64,000 nucleotides of DNA from Phycisphaeraceae bacterium (GTDB taxonomy: Bacteria; Planctomycetota; Phycisphaerae; Phycisphaerales; SM1A02): assembly GCA_019636735.1 (NCBI GenBank), contig JAHBWY010000004.1, positions 1 through 64,000 on the forward strand, given 5' to 3'. Under the pieces are notes generated by a model. The model was not told where the DNA came from, did not search any database, and worked only from the letters and a program-made list of their open reading frames with translations. The translations under genes and the position numbers were made by a program. Positions 42,400 through 51,984 of the stretch are shown piece after piece. Every line of letters begins with the position of its first letter. Positions within the stretch are counted from its first letter, which is position 1.

Positions 42400-45300
42400 G
42401 TGACCCCAGGAACTGCTCGTCCCTCGTTGCGATTCGCAGACGCGCTTGCCCGTCGGGTGCTGCTCTTCGACGGCGCCATGGGAACTTCCGTCCACGCGTG
42501 TCCCGACTGTGGCGTGTCGGACTATCTCGGCCGGGACAACTGCACGGACATTCTCGTGCGATCGCGCCCCGCGCTGATTCAGTCGATCCACGAGTCGTTC
42601 CTTGCAGCGGGGGCTGATGTCGTCGAGACCAACACCTTCGGTGCGAATCGTCTCGTCGCGGCGGAGTTCGATCAGGAACTTGTCGGCTGGGTTCCGGAGC
42701 TCAATCGTCAGGCGGCGCTCGTGGCCCGCGCCGCGTGTGATCGCTTCTCCACGCCCGAGAAGCCGCGGTTTGTCGCTGGCAGCATGGGGCCCGGCACGAA
42801 GCTCATCACACTGGGAAACACGGATTGGCCCACCATGCTCGCCAGCTATCGAGAGCAGGCGGCGGCCCTTCTCGAAGGCGGCGTCGACTGCTTCATCATC
42901 GAGACCTGCCAGGACCTGCTTCAGGTGAAGTGCGCGGTCAACGCGTGCCTTGATGCGCTCGCCGATGCGAAGCGCTCACCTGAGGAGGTGCCCATCATGG
43001 TCTCCGTCACGGTCGAGACCACAGGGACGATGCTGCTCGGCTCCGACATTGGCGCGGTGCTGAATGCGCTTGCGCCCTTTCCCATCGCGTCGCTCGGGCT
43101 CAACTGCGCCACGGGGCCGGTCGAGATGGCCGAGCACATCGCCTATCTCTCGAAGCACTGGTCTCGAGCGATCAGTGTCATCCCGAACGCCGGTCTGCCA
43201 ATCCTCGTTGAAGGGCGCACGGAGTATCCGCTTGCGGCAGGGGCTTTTGCCGCGGCCATGAGGCGCTTCATGGAGGAGTTCCGGGTGAATGTGGTGGGCG
43301 GATGCTGCGGCACCACGCCGGGCCACATCCGCGCACTCTCCGAGGTGATCGACGGTCGCGTGCGCGAACCGCGCACGCTCGTGCCGCTTCCGCCGGGGTG
43401 CAGCAGTCTCTACAGCATGGTCGAGTTCCGGCAGGAGAACTCCTTCCTCATCGTCGCCGAGCGCACCAACGCCAACGGCAGCCGTGCGTTCAAGAGGATG
43501 CTCGACGCCGAAGAGTGGGACGGCCTGCTCGGCATGGCCAAGGAGGAGATTCGCGACGGCTCACAACTCCTCGACCTCTGTGTCGACTTCGTGGGGCGGG
43601 ATGGTGTCCGCGACATGAGCGAAGTGTCGTCGCGACTGGTGCGTCAGGTGAATGCGCCGCTCATGCTCGACTCGACACAGGCCGATGTCATCGAGGCAGG
43701 GCTTCAGCGCGCCGGCGGAAAGTGCGTCGTCAACTCGATCAACCTGGAGGATGGCGAGAAGCGCTTCGACGAGATCTGCCCGCTGCTCAAGCGCTATGGC
43801 GCCGCCTGCGTGGCGCTCACCATCGACGAGGATCCCGTCGCGGGCATGGCCAAGAGTGCCGATCGCAAGCTCGCGATCGCCGAGCGGATGCACGACCTCT
43901 TCACGCGGAAGTGGGGGCTCGACGAGCAGGATCTCCTCTTCGACCCGCTGACCTTCACGATCGCCACCGGCAACGAGGAGGACCGTCGCCTTGCCCTTGA
44001 GACCCTCGACGGGATCGAGCGGATCTCGCGCCGCTTCCCCAAGTGCGGCATCCTGCTCGGGCTCTCCAATGTCAGCTTCGGACTGAAGCCGCCGGCGCGG
44101 GCGGTGCTGAACAGCGTCTTCCTTGCAGAAGCGCTCGAGCGCGGCCTGACCGCGGCGATCGTGCACGCGAGTCGCATCCAGCCGAGAGATCGCATCGATC
44201 CTGAGCACTGGGAGGCCGCTCGCTGGCTCATCTTCGATGCCCGCGGTGAGCGGCGCCCCGAAGGCAAGGCCGCCGACTTCGATCCGCTGCTGCACTTCAT
44301 TTCGCTCTTCCCCGATGGCGCCGAAGCGACGGTCGCCAAGCGCGGGCTCGATGAACTCCCGCTCGAGGAGCGCCTTCAGCGCCACATCGTGGATGGCGAC
44401 GACCGCAACCTCGAGCGAACGCTGGAAGAAGCGCGCTCGAAGTATGCGCCGCTGGCGATCATCAATGATCATCTGCTGGCGGGCATGAAGACGGTGGGTG
44501 AGCTCTTCGCGTCAGGGCGCATGCAACTCCCGTTCGTGCTTCAGAGCGCGTCGGTCATGAAGAAGTCGGTCGCACTGCTCCAGCCATTCATGGAGAAGAG
44601 CGAAACCGGCCAGGCGCGGGCGAAGGTGGTGCTGGCCACGGTCGCCGGCGATGTCCATGACATCGGCAAGAACCTGGTCGACATCATTCTCTCAAACAAC
44701 GGCTACGAGGTGCACAACATCGGCATCAAGCAGTCGCTCCAGCAGATCGTGGAGGCGTGGCGGCGCACCGGGGCCGATGTGATCGGCATGAGCGGACTGC
44801 TGGTGAAGAGCGTCACCGTCATGGAGCAGAACCTCCATGAGCTGAATGCCATCGGGGTCACCGTTCCGGTCATGCTGGGCGGCGCGGCGCTGACGCGCCA
44901 CTACGCCGAGAGTCACCTTCGGAAGATCTACAAGGGACCTGTGTACTACGGCAAGGACGCCTTCGAGGGGCTTGCCGTCTGTGATGCGCTTGCGTCGGGT
45001 GAGTTGAGCCGGATTGACGCCGAAGTCGAAGCGCGCCTCCAGAAGAGAGCGGAGGTCGATGCCCGCGTCGGTCAGCGCCTCGAGAGCCGCGCTGATGGCG
45101 CCGTCGGTGGCGCAGTGGCCACTGCGACTGCCTCTGGCGCCACCGGAGCGACGCCAGCAGGAGTGACCCCGACCAGCGCGACTTCTCGCGCCCAGGGCGG
45201 CGGCGCGAGCGGTGCCACTCCCGCGGGCGGCGCTTCATCGGGCGCGCCTCGTCGCGCTGAAGACGCACCTTCGCCACGCGTGACCTCGACGCACTCCCTT

Positions 45301-46092
45301 CCGAAGCCGCCATTCCTCGGCGATCGAATCGTCGAGGACATCGACCTCCGGCAGATCTATCCCTTCGTCAACAAGGTCGCGCTCTATCGCGGTCAGTGGG
45401 GCTTCAAGAAGGGGGCGATGGATGAAGCGTCCTATGAGCGCCTCATCGAGGATCAGGCCGACGCGATCTTCGCGCGCCTTCAGGTGCTCTGCCGCGAGGA
45501 GAGAATTCTCCGCCCCGCAGTCGCCTACGGCTACTTCGAGTGCCAGTCGCGCGGCGACGAGCTGCTCATCTACGACCCCGAGAATCCCGCGCAGGTGCGT
45601 GAGACCTTCCGCTTCCCGCGGCAGTCTGGCCGGGAGCGGCTCTGCATCAGTGACTTCTTCCGCTCGGTCGAGAGTGGCGAGCGCGATGTGATCGGCTTCC
45701 ATTGCGTCACGATGGGCATCGAGGTGAGTCACCGCGCCAGGCAGCTCTTCGAGCGCAACGAATACACCGAGTACCTCTACATGCACGGCATGGGCGTCGA
45801 GTGCACCGAGGCGCTGGCCGAACTCTGGCACAAGCGCATGCGAAGCGAACTGGGGATCGGCGGCGACGACGACCCGCGTGTGGAGCGCCTCTTCACGCAG
45901 CACTATCGCGGCAGTCGCTACAGCTTCGGCTACCCCGCGTGTCCGGACATGAGCGATCAGGAGAAGCTCTTCCGATTGCTGCGGCCGGAGCGCATCGGCT
46001 GCACGCTGACGGAGAACTGGCAGATCGTGCCGGAGCAGTCGACGAGCGCGATCATCGTGCATCACCCCCAGGCGAAGTACTTCGCGGTGTGA
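42400..46092 (+). CDS. metH: Cobalamin-dependent methionine synthase
   Basis: MetH moves the methyl group of methyltetrahydrofolate to homocysteine through cobalamin. The 1230 residues hold all four modules. The homocysteine domain (1 to about 330) has the zinc cysteines in GGCCGTTPGH near residue 300. The pterin domain (about 350-630) starts near NSFLIVAERTNANGS. The cobalamin cap and B12 domain (about 660-890) has the lower-ligand motif DVHDIGKN near residue 751. The activation domain (about 970-1230) has SRYSFGYPACPD. A low-complexity Ala/Thr/Gly linker of about 70 residues separates the last two. I start at GTG 42400; the frame is open far upstream but lacks homology there. The 3' end overlaps the convergent EamA gene by 41 bp. 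Confidence 0.96.
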   Translation: MTPGTARPSLRFADALARRVLLFDGAMGTSVHACPDCGVSDYLGRDNCTDILVRSRPALIQSIHESFLAAGADVVETNTFGANRLVAAEFDQELVGWVPELNRQAALVARAACDRFSTPEKPRFVAGSMGPGTKLITLGNTDWPTMLASYREQAAALLEGGVDCFIIETCQDLLQVKCAVNACLDALADAKRSPEEVPIMVSVTVETTGTMLLGSDIGAVLNALAPFPIASLGLNCATGPVEMAEHIAYLSKHWSRAISVIPNAGLPILVEGRTEYPLAAGAFAAAMRRFMEEFRVNVVGGCCGTTPGHIRALSEVIDGRVREPRTLVPLPPGCSSLYSMVEFRQENSFLIVAERTNANGSRAFKRMLDAEEWDGLLGMAKEEIRDGSQLLDLCVDFVGRDGVRDMSEVSSRLVRQVNAPLMLDSTQADVIEAGLQRAGGKCVVNSINLEDGEKRFDEICPLLKRYGAACVALTIDEDPVAGMAKSADRKLAIAERMHDLFTRKWGLDEQDLLFDPLTFTIATGNEEDRRLALETLDGIERISRRFPKCGILLGLSNVSFGLKPPARAVLNSVFLAEALERGLTAAIVHASRIQPRDRIDPEHWEAARWLIFDARGERRPEGKAADFDPLLHFISLFPDGAEATVAKRGLDELPLEERLQRHIVDGDDRNLERTLEEARSKYAPLAIINDHLLAGMKTVGELFASGRMQLPFVLQSASVMKKSVALLQPFMEKSETGQARAKVVLATVAGDVHDIGKNLVDIILSNNGYEVHNIGIKQSLQQIVEAWRRTGADVIGMSGLLVKSVTVMEQNLHELNAIGVTVPVMLGGAALTRHYAESHLRKIYKGPVYYGKDAFEGLAVCDALASGELSRIDAEVEARLQKRAEVDARVGQRLESRADGAVGGAVATATASGATGATPAGVTPTSATSRAQGGGASGATPAGGASSGAPRRAEDAPSPRVTSTHSLPKPPFLGDRIVEDIDLRQIYPFVNKVALYRGQWGFKKGAMDEASYERLIEDQADAIFARLQVLCREERILRPAVAYGYFECQSRGDELLIYDPENPAQVRETFRFPRQSGRERLCISDFFRSVESGERDVIGFHCVTMGIEVSHRARQLFERNEYTEYLYMHGMGVECTEALAELWHKRMRSELGIGGDDDPRVERLFTQHYRGSRYSFGYPACPDMSDQEKLFRLLRPERIGCTLTENWQIVPEQSTSAIIVHHPQAKYFAV

Positions 46093-47119
46093 CGACGACG
46101 GTTGTGCGCTCTTGCTCACCGGTGGTCGAGTCGCGTTCCCGCCGATCAGCGTTTGCCGAGTGTCCCGGCTTGACCGCGACCGTGGCGGCGCCGCGCGATC
46201 GAACGGGCCACTGGAGGAGAATGACCCCGGCAAGGATGACCGGCGCCGCGATCAGCACGCGCGTGGAGGGAGTCTCCGAGAGCACCAGCCAACCAAGCGC
46301 GACGGCCACCAGCGGGTTCACATAGGCATAGGTCGAGACCCTTGCGGCGCTCGTGTTCTGAAGGAGCCAGACATAGGCGGTGAACCCCACCATGCTTCCG
46401 GCGATGGTGAGGTACGCAATCGCGCTCCATTGCCTTGCGCCCGCCGCGCTCCACTCGACGGGCCACCACGGCGAGAGCAGCAGGGTGAGCGCGCTCATCA
46501 CCAGGCCGCCCGCGATCATCTGCATCCCGGCGCCGACAAGCAGGTCCTTCGGCTGCGGTGTCCGGCGACCGAGGATCGAACCCAGCGCCCAGCAGAGCGT
46601 GCTCCCGGTGGCGACGAGGATGCCGAAGCTCTCTTGAGAGAGGGAACCACCTGCCATGGCGCCCGAGCCCACGCCCGCGAGCGCCGCGACACCCGCCGCA
46701 CCGAAGATCAATCCGACCACGATGCGCCACCCCGGGGCTCCGCGACGCGTCTGCAGCCAATCAAGAAGCACCAGCCAGACGGGTGTGCACGCGACCACGA
46801 GCGCCGCGGTCCCCGACGGAATCCAGTGAAGGCTCCAGGCCAACAGCGCATTCGCGCCGACCAGCATCAGCGTTCCTGTCAGCGCGGCGGAGCGCCAGTA
46901 TCGAAGAGAGCGCAGCCATGCGAGATCGACGCGCCCCGCGACCACCAGCACCAGGATGAGCAGCACGCCCGCGGTGGTGAAGCGCACTGCGCCCATCGGA
47001 AGGGGCGGAATCGCCTCGATGGCGATCTTCATGCCCAGGTAAGTCGAGCCCCAGATGAGATAGACGGCCGAGAAGGCGGCAACGAGCTGCACTCGGTGGG
47101 CCTTGCTCTGCACGGTCAC
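46052..47119 (-). CDS. EamA-family (DMT) transporter
   Basis: This 355-residue inner-membrane protein has ten hydrophobic helices in two repeats of five, which is the drug/metabolite transporter fold. The first repeat starts with YLIWGSTYLGMKIAIE and the ARxSxYAYVNPLVAVALGW segment of the second is a hallmark of EamA proteins. About 50 charged residues end it. Such proteins export amino acids or other metabolites. The start is GTG 47119 (another GTG lies 6 nt further in). It is convergent with metH and overlaps it by 41 bp, in the region of both C-termini. Confidence 0.88.
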   Translation of the reverse strand: MTVQSKAHRVQLVAAFSAVYLIWGSTYLGMKIAIEAIPPLPMGAVRFTTAGVLLILVLVVAGRVDLAWLRSLRYWRSAALTGTLMLVGANALLAWSLHWIPSGTAALVVACTPVWLVLLDWLQTRRGAPGWRIVVGLIFGAAGVAALAGVGSGAMAGGSLSQESFGILVATGSTLCWALGSILGRRTPQPKDLLVGAGMQMIAGGLVMSALTLLLSPWWPVEWSAAGARQWSAIAYLTIAGSMVGFTAYVWLLQNTSAARVSTYAYVNPLVAVALGWLVLSETPSTRVLIAAPVILAGVILLQWPVRSRGAATVAVKPGHSANADRRERDSTTGEQERTTVVVTPRSTSPGGDAR

Positions 47120-47202
47120 TCTGCATTCTCGCTGTGTGCGGAGTGGGATGCACTCCGTTGTGCGGGTCCTTCAGCTTCGCGGGGCGTGTGTCTGCAAAGA
47201 AG

Positions 47203-47228
47203 AACGCCGGCCCATGGGGACCGGCGTT
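47203..47228 (-). terminator. Rho-independent terminator of the PEP-CTERM-like gene
   Basis: On the minus strand the 8-bp stem AACGCCGG/CCGGCGTT with a 10-nt loop is followed by CTTCTTTG, a T-rich run. It lies about 95 nt after the stop codon at 47324. It is the only terminator I found here that looks classical. Confidence 0.65.
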
Positions 47229-47323
47229 CAGAGAGTGACGATGTTTGAAGCGTCGCGTTCAGATTGTTCCGGGTCTTGTGCCGAGGGCTGAACCCCCGGT
47301 TCGACCGCATGGATCCGCTCGCG

Positions 47324-48052
47324 TCAGTTGCGACGACGGCGACCGATCACCGTGCCACCTGCCAGCACGACCAGCGCGCTGGGAGCGGGGATGTACTCGA
47401 CGATGAAGACGCCAGTGAACGAAGCGCGATCGCCCGGAGTCAACTGGAACTCAAGCGCGATCGACATGGTGTTCGCGACACCGAAGGGGCCGGGCTTGCT
47501 CGGGCCGGGGAGACCATCAACATCGCTGATGATCGAGGTTCCACCGGTGAATGGCACATCGACGGAGATGGCCTTGAGCAGCGGCATCCACAGGGCGCCG
47601 TCGATCCAGCCGGTGAACACCGAGTCAGTTCCGACCGACGAAAGGGTGCCGATGCCATCACCATTGGCGTCCGTCACCGAACCGCCGATCGACGCACCCA
47701 TGGTGGTGGCGTTCGCCCACGGAACCACTGGCAGCGTGACCAGAACGCTGAACACCTGCGTCTCGTCTGAGGTGTTCCAGAAGCTGAAGTCAAAGCCGAG
47801 GACCGGGTCAGGGTCGGCCATGATCGAGTACTCGAAGCTTCCCTTCGAGGTGTTCTTCGAACCGGCGTAGGAGAAGAACTTGGAGTCCGCGACAGCCACT
47901 CCGAAGTTGTCCGACCAACTCGCCGAGGTCGAGCCGACCTTGAGGTCGAAGGAAAGCGATGGCGCCGTTTCGGTCGATGCCATGGCGGCCGACGAAGCGA
48001 CGAGAACGGCCGCAAGCCCGAGCGAACGGGCGATCGAGTGATTCAAAGTCAT
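47324..48052 (-). CDS. Exported protein with PEP-CTERM-like sorting signal
   Basis: This 242-residue protein has a signal peptide (cleavage near AAMAST), a beta-rich body of about 180 residues, and at the end IPAPSALVVLAGGTVIGRRRRN: a Pro-rich motif, a hydrophobic helix and a basic tail. That is the PEP-CTERM/exosortase tripartite arrangement, in the Phycisphaerae variant with Pro-Ala-Pro instead of Pro-Glu-Pro. A GAGAGGGA Shine-Dalgarno region precedes the ATG. The function of the body is unknown. No exosortase gene is in the window. Confidence 0.82.
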   Translation of the reverse strand: MTLNHSIARSLGLAAVLVASSAAMASTETAPSLSFDLKVGSTSASWSDNFGVAVADSKFFSYAGSKNTSKGSFEYSIMADPDPVLGFDFSFWNTSDETQVFSVLVTLPVVPWANATTMGASIGGSVTDANGDGIGTLSSVGTDSVFTGWIDGALWMPLLKAISVDVPFTGGTSIISDVDGLPGPSKPGPFGVANTMSIALEFQLTPGDRASFTGVFIVEYIPAPSALVVLAGGTVIGRRRRN

Positions 48053-48299
48053 CTTTTCCCTCTCTGCATGAGAACCGAAATGGGTCCCCTATCCCGATGA
48101 TGCCTGCGGTGGGGATGGTAACTGGTGGCACCGCGGATTCAAGTCCAGTGCCCTCTTTGCTACGCTTCTTCATCGGGAGCGCGGTGCTCCTTCGTGTTTG
48201 GTTATCTGACTCTTGCCCGAAGTCAAACGCGGCTGCGGCGATGCCCGCAAAAACCGCGCATCTTGAAGTCGTCTCATCTGCACCATCGAATCATCGACC

Positions 48300-49967
48300 A
48301 TGACCAGCATTCACGACCCTCGCACGGCCCACTCCTCTCGTCCGCTCGATCCGGAAGCGGTGACCATCTCCGGCTACGAGCTGGACGCCATCTACGGGCC
48401 GTCGACGGTCTCGACGACTTCGGCGAAGAATGTCGCCGCGCCGTCGGAGCGGATCGGTGAACCTGGAGCGTTCCCATTCACGCGCGGCATTCACCGCACG
48501 ATGTACCGCGACCGCCTCTGGACGATGCGCCAGTTCGCCGGATTCGGGAGTGCTGACGACACCAATCGCCGCTTCAAGTATCTGCTCGAGAACGCGAAGG
48601 GCACGAAGGCCAACACGGGCCTCTCGACGGCGTTCGACCTTCCCACGCTCATGGGGCGCGACAGCGACGATCCGCTGAGCGTTGGCGAAGTGGGTCGCTG
48701 CGGAGTCGCTGTGGCGTCGATCGAGGACATGCATCGCCTCTATGCCGACATTCCGATCGGAGAGGTGACGGTGAGCCAGACCATCAACGGTCCCGCCGCA
48801 GTCATCTGGGCGATGTACCTGGCCATGGCGGAGGAGCGCGGAATCCCGTGGTCCTCGCTCGGCGGAACGCTTCAGAACGACATTCTGAAGGAGTTCCACA
48901 GCCAGAACGAGTTCATCTATCCACCCGAGGCGAGCCTCAAGCTGGTCGTCGACACCATCGAGTTCGCTTCTCAGCATCTGCCGAAGTGGAACTCCGTGTC
49001 GATCTCCGGCTACCACATTCGCGAGGCGGGCAGCACCGCGACCCAGGAGCTCGCCTTCACGCTGCGCGACGGCATGGAGTATGTCGAGGCGTGCATCGCT
49101 CGCGGCCTGCCGGTCGATACTTTCGCGCCGCGTCTCTCCTTCTTCTTCAACAGCCACAATGAGTTCTTCGAGGAGATCTGCAAGCTCCGCGCGGCGCGGC
49201 GCATCTGGGCGCTCGCGATGCGGGATCGTTTCGGCGCGAAGAATCAGCGCTCATGGCTCATGCGCACCCATGTCCAGACCGCAGGGTGCTCGCTCACCGA
49301 GCAGCAGCCCTTGAACAACATCGTGCGCGTCGCCTTCCAGGCGATGGCCGGCGTGCTCGGTGGGTGCCAGAGTCTGCACACGGATTCGATGGATGAGACT
49401 CTTGGCCTGCCCACGGAAACGGCCGTGCGTGTCGCGCTGCGGACCCAGCAGATCCTGGCGCATGAAACGGGCGTTCAGCGCACCGTCGATCCGCTTGGTG
49501 GGAGCTGGTTCGTCGAGTCGCTCACCGATCGCATGGAGCAGGACGCGAATGCGATGATCCGCGAGATCGACGAGATGGGCGGCGTCATTGAGGGCATTCA
49601 TCGCGGCTACTTCCGGCGCTCGATCGCCGAGGCGAGCTATCGGTTCGGCCAGGAGATGGAAGCGGGCGATCGCATCATCGTCGGCGTGAACGCCTACACC
49701 GAGGGGAACGAAGATGCGGCGATGGAGATCCTTCAGATTCCGCATGCGGTCGAAGACGAGCAGAATGCCCGCCTGGCCAAGTTGCGGCGGGAGAGGAGCG
49801 CCGACGAGGCGGCCGGAGCCCTCGATGCCATTCGCGAGTCGGCTCGCGAGGGTCGCAATGTGATGCCGGCGCTCGTCAAGGGAGCCCATGCCCGCTGCAC
49901 GCTCGGCGAGATGGTGCAGGCGATGGCCGATGTCTACGGCCGCTACAGCGGTGGTCCGGAGTGGTGA
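48300..49967 (+). CDS. Acyl-CoA mutase large subunit, isobutyryl-CoA mutase-like
   Basis: This 555-residue protein is the catalytic TIM-barrel chain of a B12-dependent acyl-CoA mutase. It lacks the B12-binding domain, so it needs a separate small subunit, which is not in the window. The barrel motifs are clear: [35 protein letters not shown], and [18 protein letters not shown]. Two substrate-selecting positions align to those known in the family: methylmalonyl-CoA mutase has Tyr89 and Arg207, while isobutyryl-CoA mutase has Phe and Gln. Here they are Phe79 and Gln202, so a non-carboxylated substrate such as isobutyryl-CoA is more likely. An ATG without Shine-Dalgarno starts it. Confidence 0.9.
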   Translation: MTSIHDPRTAHSSRPLDPEAVTISGYELDAIYGPSTVSTTSAKNVAAPSERIGEPGAFPFTRGIHRTMYRDRLWTMRQFAGFGSADDTNRRFKYLLENAKGTKANTGLSTAFDLPTLMGRDSDDPLSVGEVGRCGVAVASIEDMHRLYADIPIGEVTVSQTINGPAAVIWAMYLAMAEERGIPWSSLGGTLQNDILKEFHSQNEFIYPPEASLKLVVDTIEFASQHLPKWNSVSISGYHIREAGSTATQELAFTLRDGMEYVEACIARGLPVDTFAPRLSFFFNSHNEFFEEICKLRAARRIWALAMRDRFGAKNQRSWLMRTHVQTAGCSLTEQQPLNNIVRVAFQAMAGVLGGCQSLHTDSMDETLGLPTETAVRVALRTQQILAHETGVQRTVDPLGGSWFVESLTDRMEQDANAMIREIDEMGGVIEGIHRGYFRRSIAEASYRFGQEMEAGDRIIVGVNAYTEGNEDAAMEILQIPHAVEDEQNARLAKLRRERSADEAAGALDAIRESAREGRNVMPALVKGAHARCTLGEMVQAMADVYGRYSGGPEW

Positions 49968-49990
49968 AGCAGGGGCGCGGCGGCCACGCC

Positions 49991-49996
49991 TAGACT
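49991..49996 (+). promoter_or_regulatory. Candidate -10 box of hisS
   Basis: TAGACT ends 9 nt before the hisS ATG and lies in the 38-nt gap after the mutase gene, so hisS-mqnB can be transcribed separately with almost no leader. Confidence 0.35.
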
Positions 49997-50005
49997 CGCC
50001 GCCCC

Positions 50006-51379
50006 ATGAGCGCATCGTCGAAGTATCAGGCCCCGAAGGGCACGCGCGACTTCTATCCTGCCGAGATGGCGCTGCGGCGCCATCTCGAGGGGGTGTGGCG
50101 CCGCGCAAGCGTTCTGCATGGTTTCGATGAGATCGAGGGCCCCACCTTCGAACACTTGGAGCTCTACACCGCCAAGAGCGGCCCGGGCATCGTGAGCGAG
50201 CTCTTCTCCTTTCGACGGAGCGGGGGCGAGAGCGACTACGCGCTTCGGCCGGAGTTCACGCCGACGCTCGCGCGCATGATCGCGGCTCGCGCAGGGGCGC
50301 TGCCGGTGCCGGTCAAGTGGTTCGCCATTCCGCAGCACTTCCGAGCGGAGCGCCCTCAGCGAGGGCGACTGCGCGAGTTCATTCAGTGGAATGTCGATCT
50401 CGTCGGACTGGAAGGCGCCGGCGCCGATGTCGAGGTGATGGCGGTGGCGCTCCACGCGCTCGAGTTGCTCGGGCTTTCGCCGAAGGAGGTGCGCTGCCGG
50501 GTGAGCGATCGTCACGCGGTCGCGGCGGTGCTCGCCGCGCTCGGCGTCGCTCCCGAGCGGGCGGCACAGGCGTTCGAGTTGCTCGACCGAAGGGGCAAGG
50601 TGCCGGGTTCGGAGTTTGCGGCGCAGGCTGCGGCGATCGGGCTCGATATGGAATCACTGGCGCGGCTCGATGCCATTGCGGGCCGTGCGATCCCAGTGCC
50701 CGAAGCACCGGCGTTCTTCGAGAGCGTGATGCGCGAGTGCTCGGGGGTCGCCCCGGCGGCGCTCGATCCGCTGCGGGCGCTCGCAGCAGCGCTCGGTGCA
50801 TCAGGCGTGGCGGAGTGGTGTGACTTCGACCTCGGCATCGTGCGCGGTCTCGCCTACTACACCGGCACGGTCTTTGAGATTCACGACACGCATGGCGCCG
50901 AGCGCGCGGTGGCGGGGGGCGGTCGCTACGACGGGCTGGTGGAACTCTTCGGCGGTCCGTCGATGCCGGCCATCGGCTTCGGCATGGGCGATGTGGTGCT
51001 CTCGCTGATGCTCCGAGATCGCGGGCTCCTGCCTTCTGATGGCGCGGCGCTCCTTCCGCGGCCAGCTGCCTTCCTGATCGCGGCGTCACCTGAAGGCGAG
51101 GAGCGCCTGCCGGCGCTCGCCACAGAGCTTCGCCGCGCGGGGCTCCATGTGCGGCGGAGTTACAAGTCCACGCGCAATGTCGGGAAGCTTCTCGCCGAGG
51201 CCGCGAAGCAGCGCGCCAGGGTGGCGGTCATCCTCGGCGCCGAACTCGCCGAGGGCGCGGTGACGGTGAAGAACCTCGATTCGGGCTCGCAGCGCACGGC
51301 AACGCTTGGTGAGCTGGCTTCCGTGATCAGTGCCGAGCGCAGCGCTGCTGCGACGAACGATGAGGATGAGCCAGCGTGA
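50006..51379 (+). CDS. hisS: Histidyl-tRNA synthetase
   Basis: HisRS attaches histidine to tRNA-His. The 457 residues show the class II motifs: N-terminal PKGTRDFYPAEM, motif 2 with FRAERPQRGRLREFIQWNVD, the histidine-specific RGLAYYTGTVFE segment near residue 275, and motif 3 (AGGGRYDGLVELFGG, then AIGFGMG). A C-terminal anticodon-binding domain (about 350-445) is present. Length and order are normal for the bacterial enzyme. The mqnB gene overlaps the stop by 4 bp. Confidence 0.95.
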   Translation: MSASSKYQAPKGTRDFYPAEMALRRHLEGVWRRASVLHGFDEIEGPTFEHLELYTAKSGPGIVSELFSFRRSGGESDYALRPEFTPTLARMIAARAGALPVPVKWFAIPQHFRAERPQRGRLREFIQWNVDLVGLEGAGADVEVMAVALHALELLGLSPKEVRCRVSDRHAVAAVLAALGVAPERAAQAFELLDRRGKVPGSEFAAQAAAIGLDMESLARLDAIAGRAIPVPEAPAFFESVMRECSGVAPAALDPLRALAAALGASGVAEWCDFDLGIVRGLAYYTGTVFEIHDTHGAERAVAGGGRYDGLVELFGGPSMPAIGFGMGDVVLSLMLRDRGLLPSDGAALLPRPAAFLIAASPEGEERLPALATELRRAGLHVRRSYKSTRNVGKLLAEAAKQRARVAVILGAELAEGAVTVKNLDSGSQRTATLGELASVISAERSAAATNDEDEPA

Positions 51380-51984
51380 GCGTGCTCGCGGTCGTGTCGG
51401 TCGAGCGCGAGGCCGACGCGCTGCGAGCGCACTTCCCTTCGGTCATCGTCGCTGGGATCGGCCGGGTGAATGCGGCGGCGGCCACGACCGAGGCGCTCCT
51501 TCGACATGGACCGTTTGACGCAGTGCTCAGCGCCGGAGTGGCGGGCGCACTGCCTGGGTCGGGATTGACGCCTGGCGATCTCGTCGTCGCCGAGGCGTGC
51601 ATCTACTTTGAAGAGGGCATCGTGACCCCCGACGGCTTCGCGACGATGTCCTCCATCGGGTTCCCCATCGGGCCATTTGAGGGGAATCGAGTGCCCGTTG
51701 ATGATCGCCTCGGCGCGATGGCGCCATCCGGGGCGCGGCGCGGCGTGATCGCGACGGTCGCCACATGCTCCGGGACCGATGACGCGGCAGCGCTGGTCGC
51801 CTCGCGCTGCGGCGCGATTGCCGAAGCGATGGAAGGTGCCGCCGTGGTGCACGCGGCGCTTCGGCTTGGCGTACCCGCCATTGAGATTCGGGCGATCTCG
51901 AACACCACCGGCGAGCGCTCGCGGCAAGCATGGGATCTGCGCGCGGGGTGCGCCGCGCTCGGCCAGCTCCGACCGATGGGCTGA
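51376..51984 (+). CDS. mqnB: Futalosine hydrolase
   Basis: MqnB cleaves futalosine to dehypoxanthine futalosine in the alternative menaquinone pathway. The 202 residues have the nucleoside-phosphorylase/hydrolase fold: AGIGRVNAAAATT, SAGVAGALPGS, the EAMEGAAVVHAA segment with the substrate-binding Glu, and ISNTTGERSRQAW. The last motif fits futalosine hydrolase better than MTA/SAH nucleosidase, which has a different end. The GTG start overlaps hisS by 4 bp. It suggests the organism makes menaquinone by the futalosine route; the other mqn genes are outside the window. Confidence 0.87.
   Translation: MSVLAVVSVEREADALRAHFPSVIVAGIGRVNAAAATTEALLRHGPFDAVLSAGVAGALPGSGLTPGDLVVAEACIYFEEGIVTPDGFATMSSIGFPIGPFEGNRVPVDDRLGAMAPSGARRGVIATVATCSGTDDAAALVASRCGAIAEAMEGAAVVHAALRLGVPAIEIRAISNTTGERSRQAWDLRAGCAALGQLRPMG

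Noticed and set aside
48053-48299. Possible small RNA or promoter with TTCAAG-N17-TACGCT and a GGAGC/GCTCC hairpin before the mutase gene
   Set aside because: The -35 is poor and the hairpin is only 5 bp, so I do not call it; the 247-nt gap holds no gene I can support.
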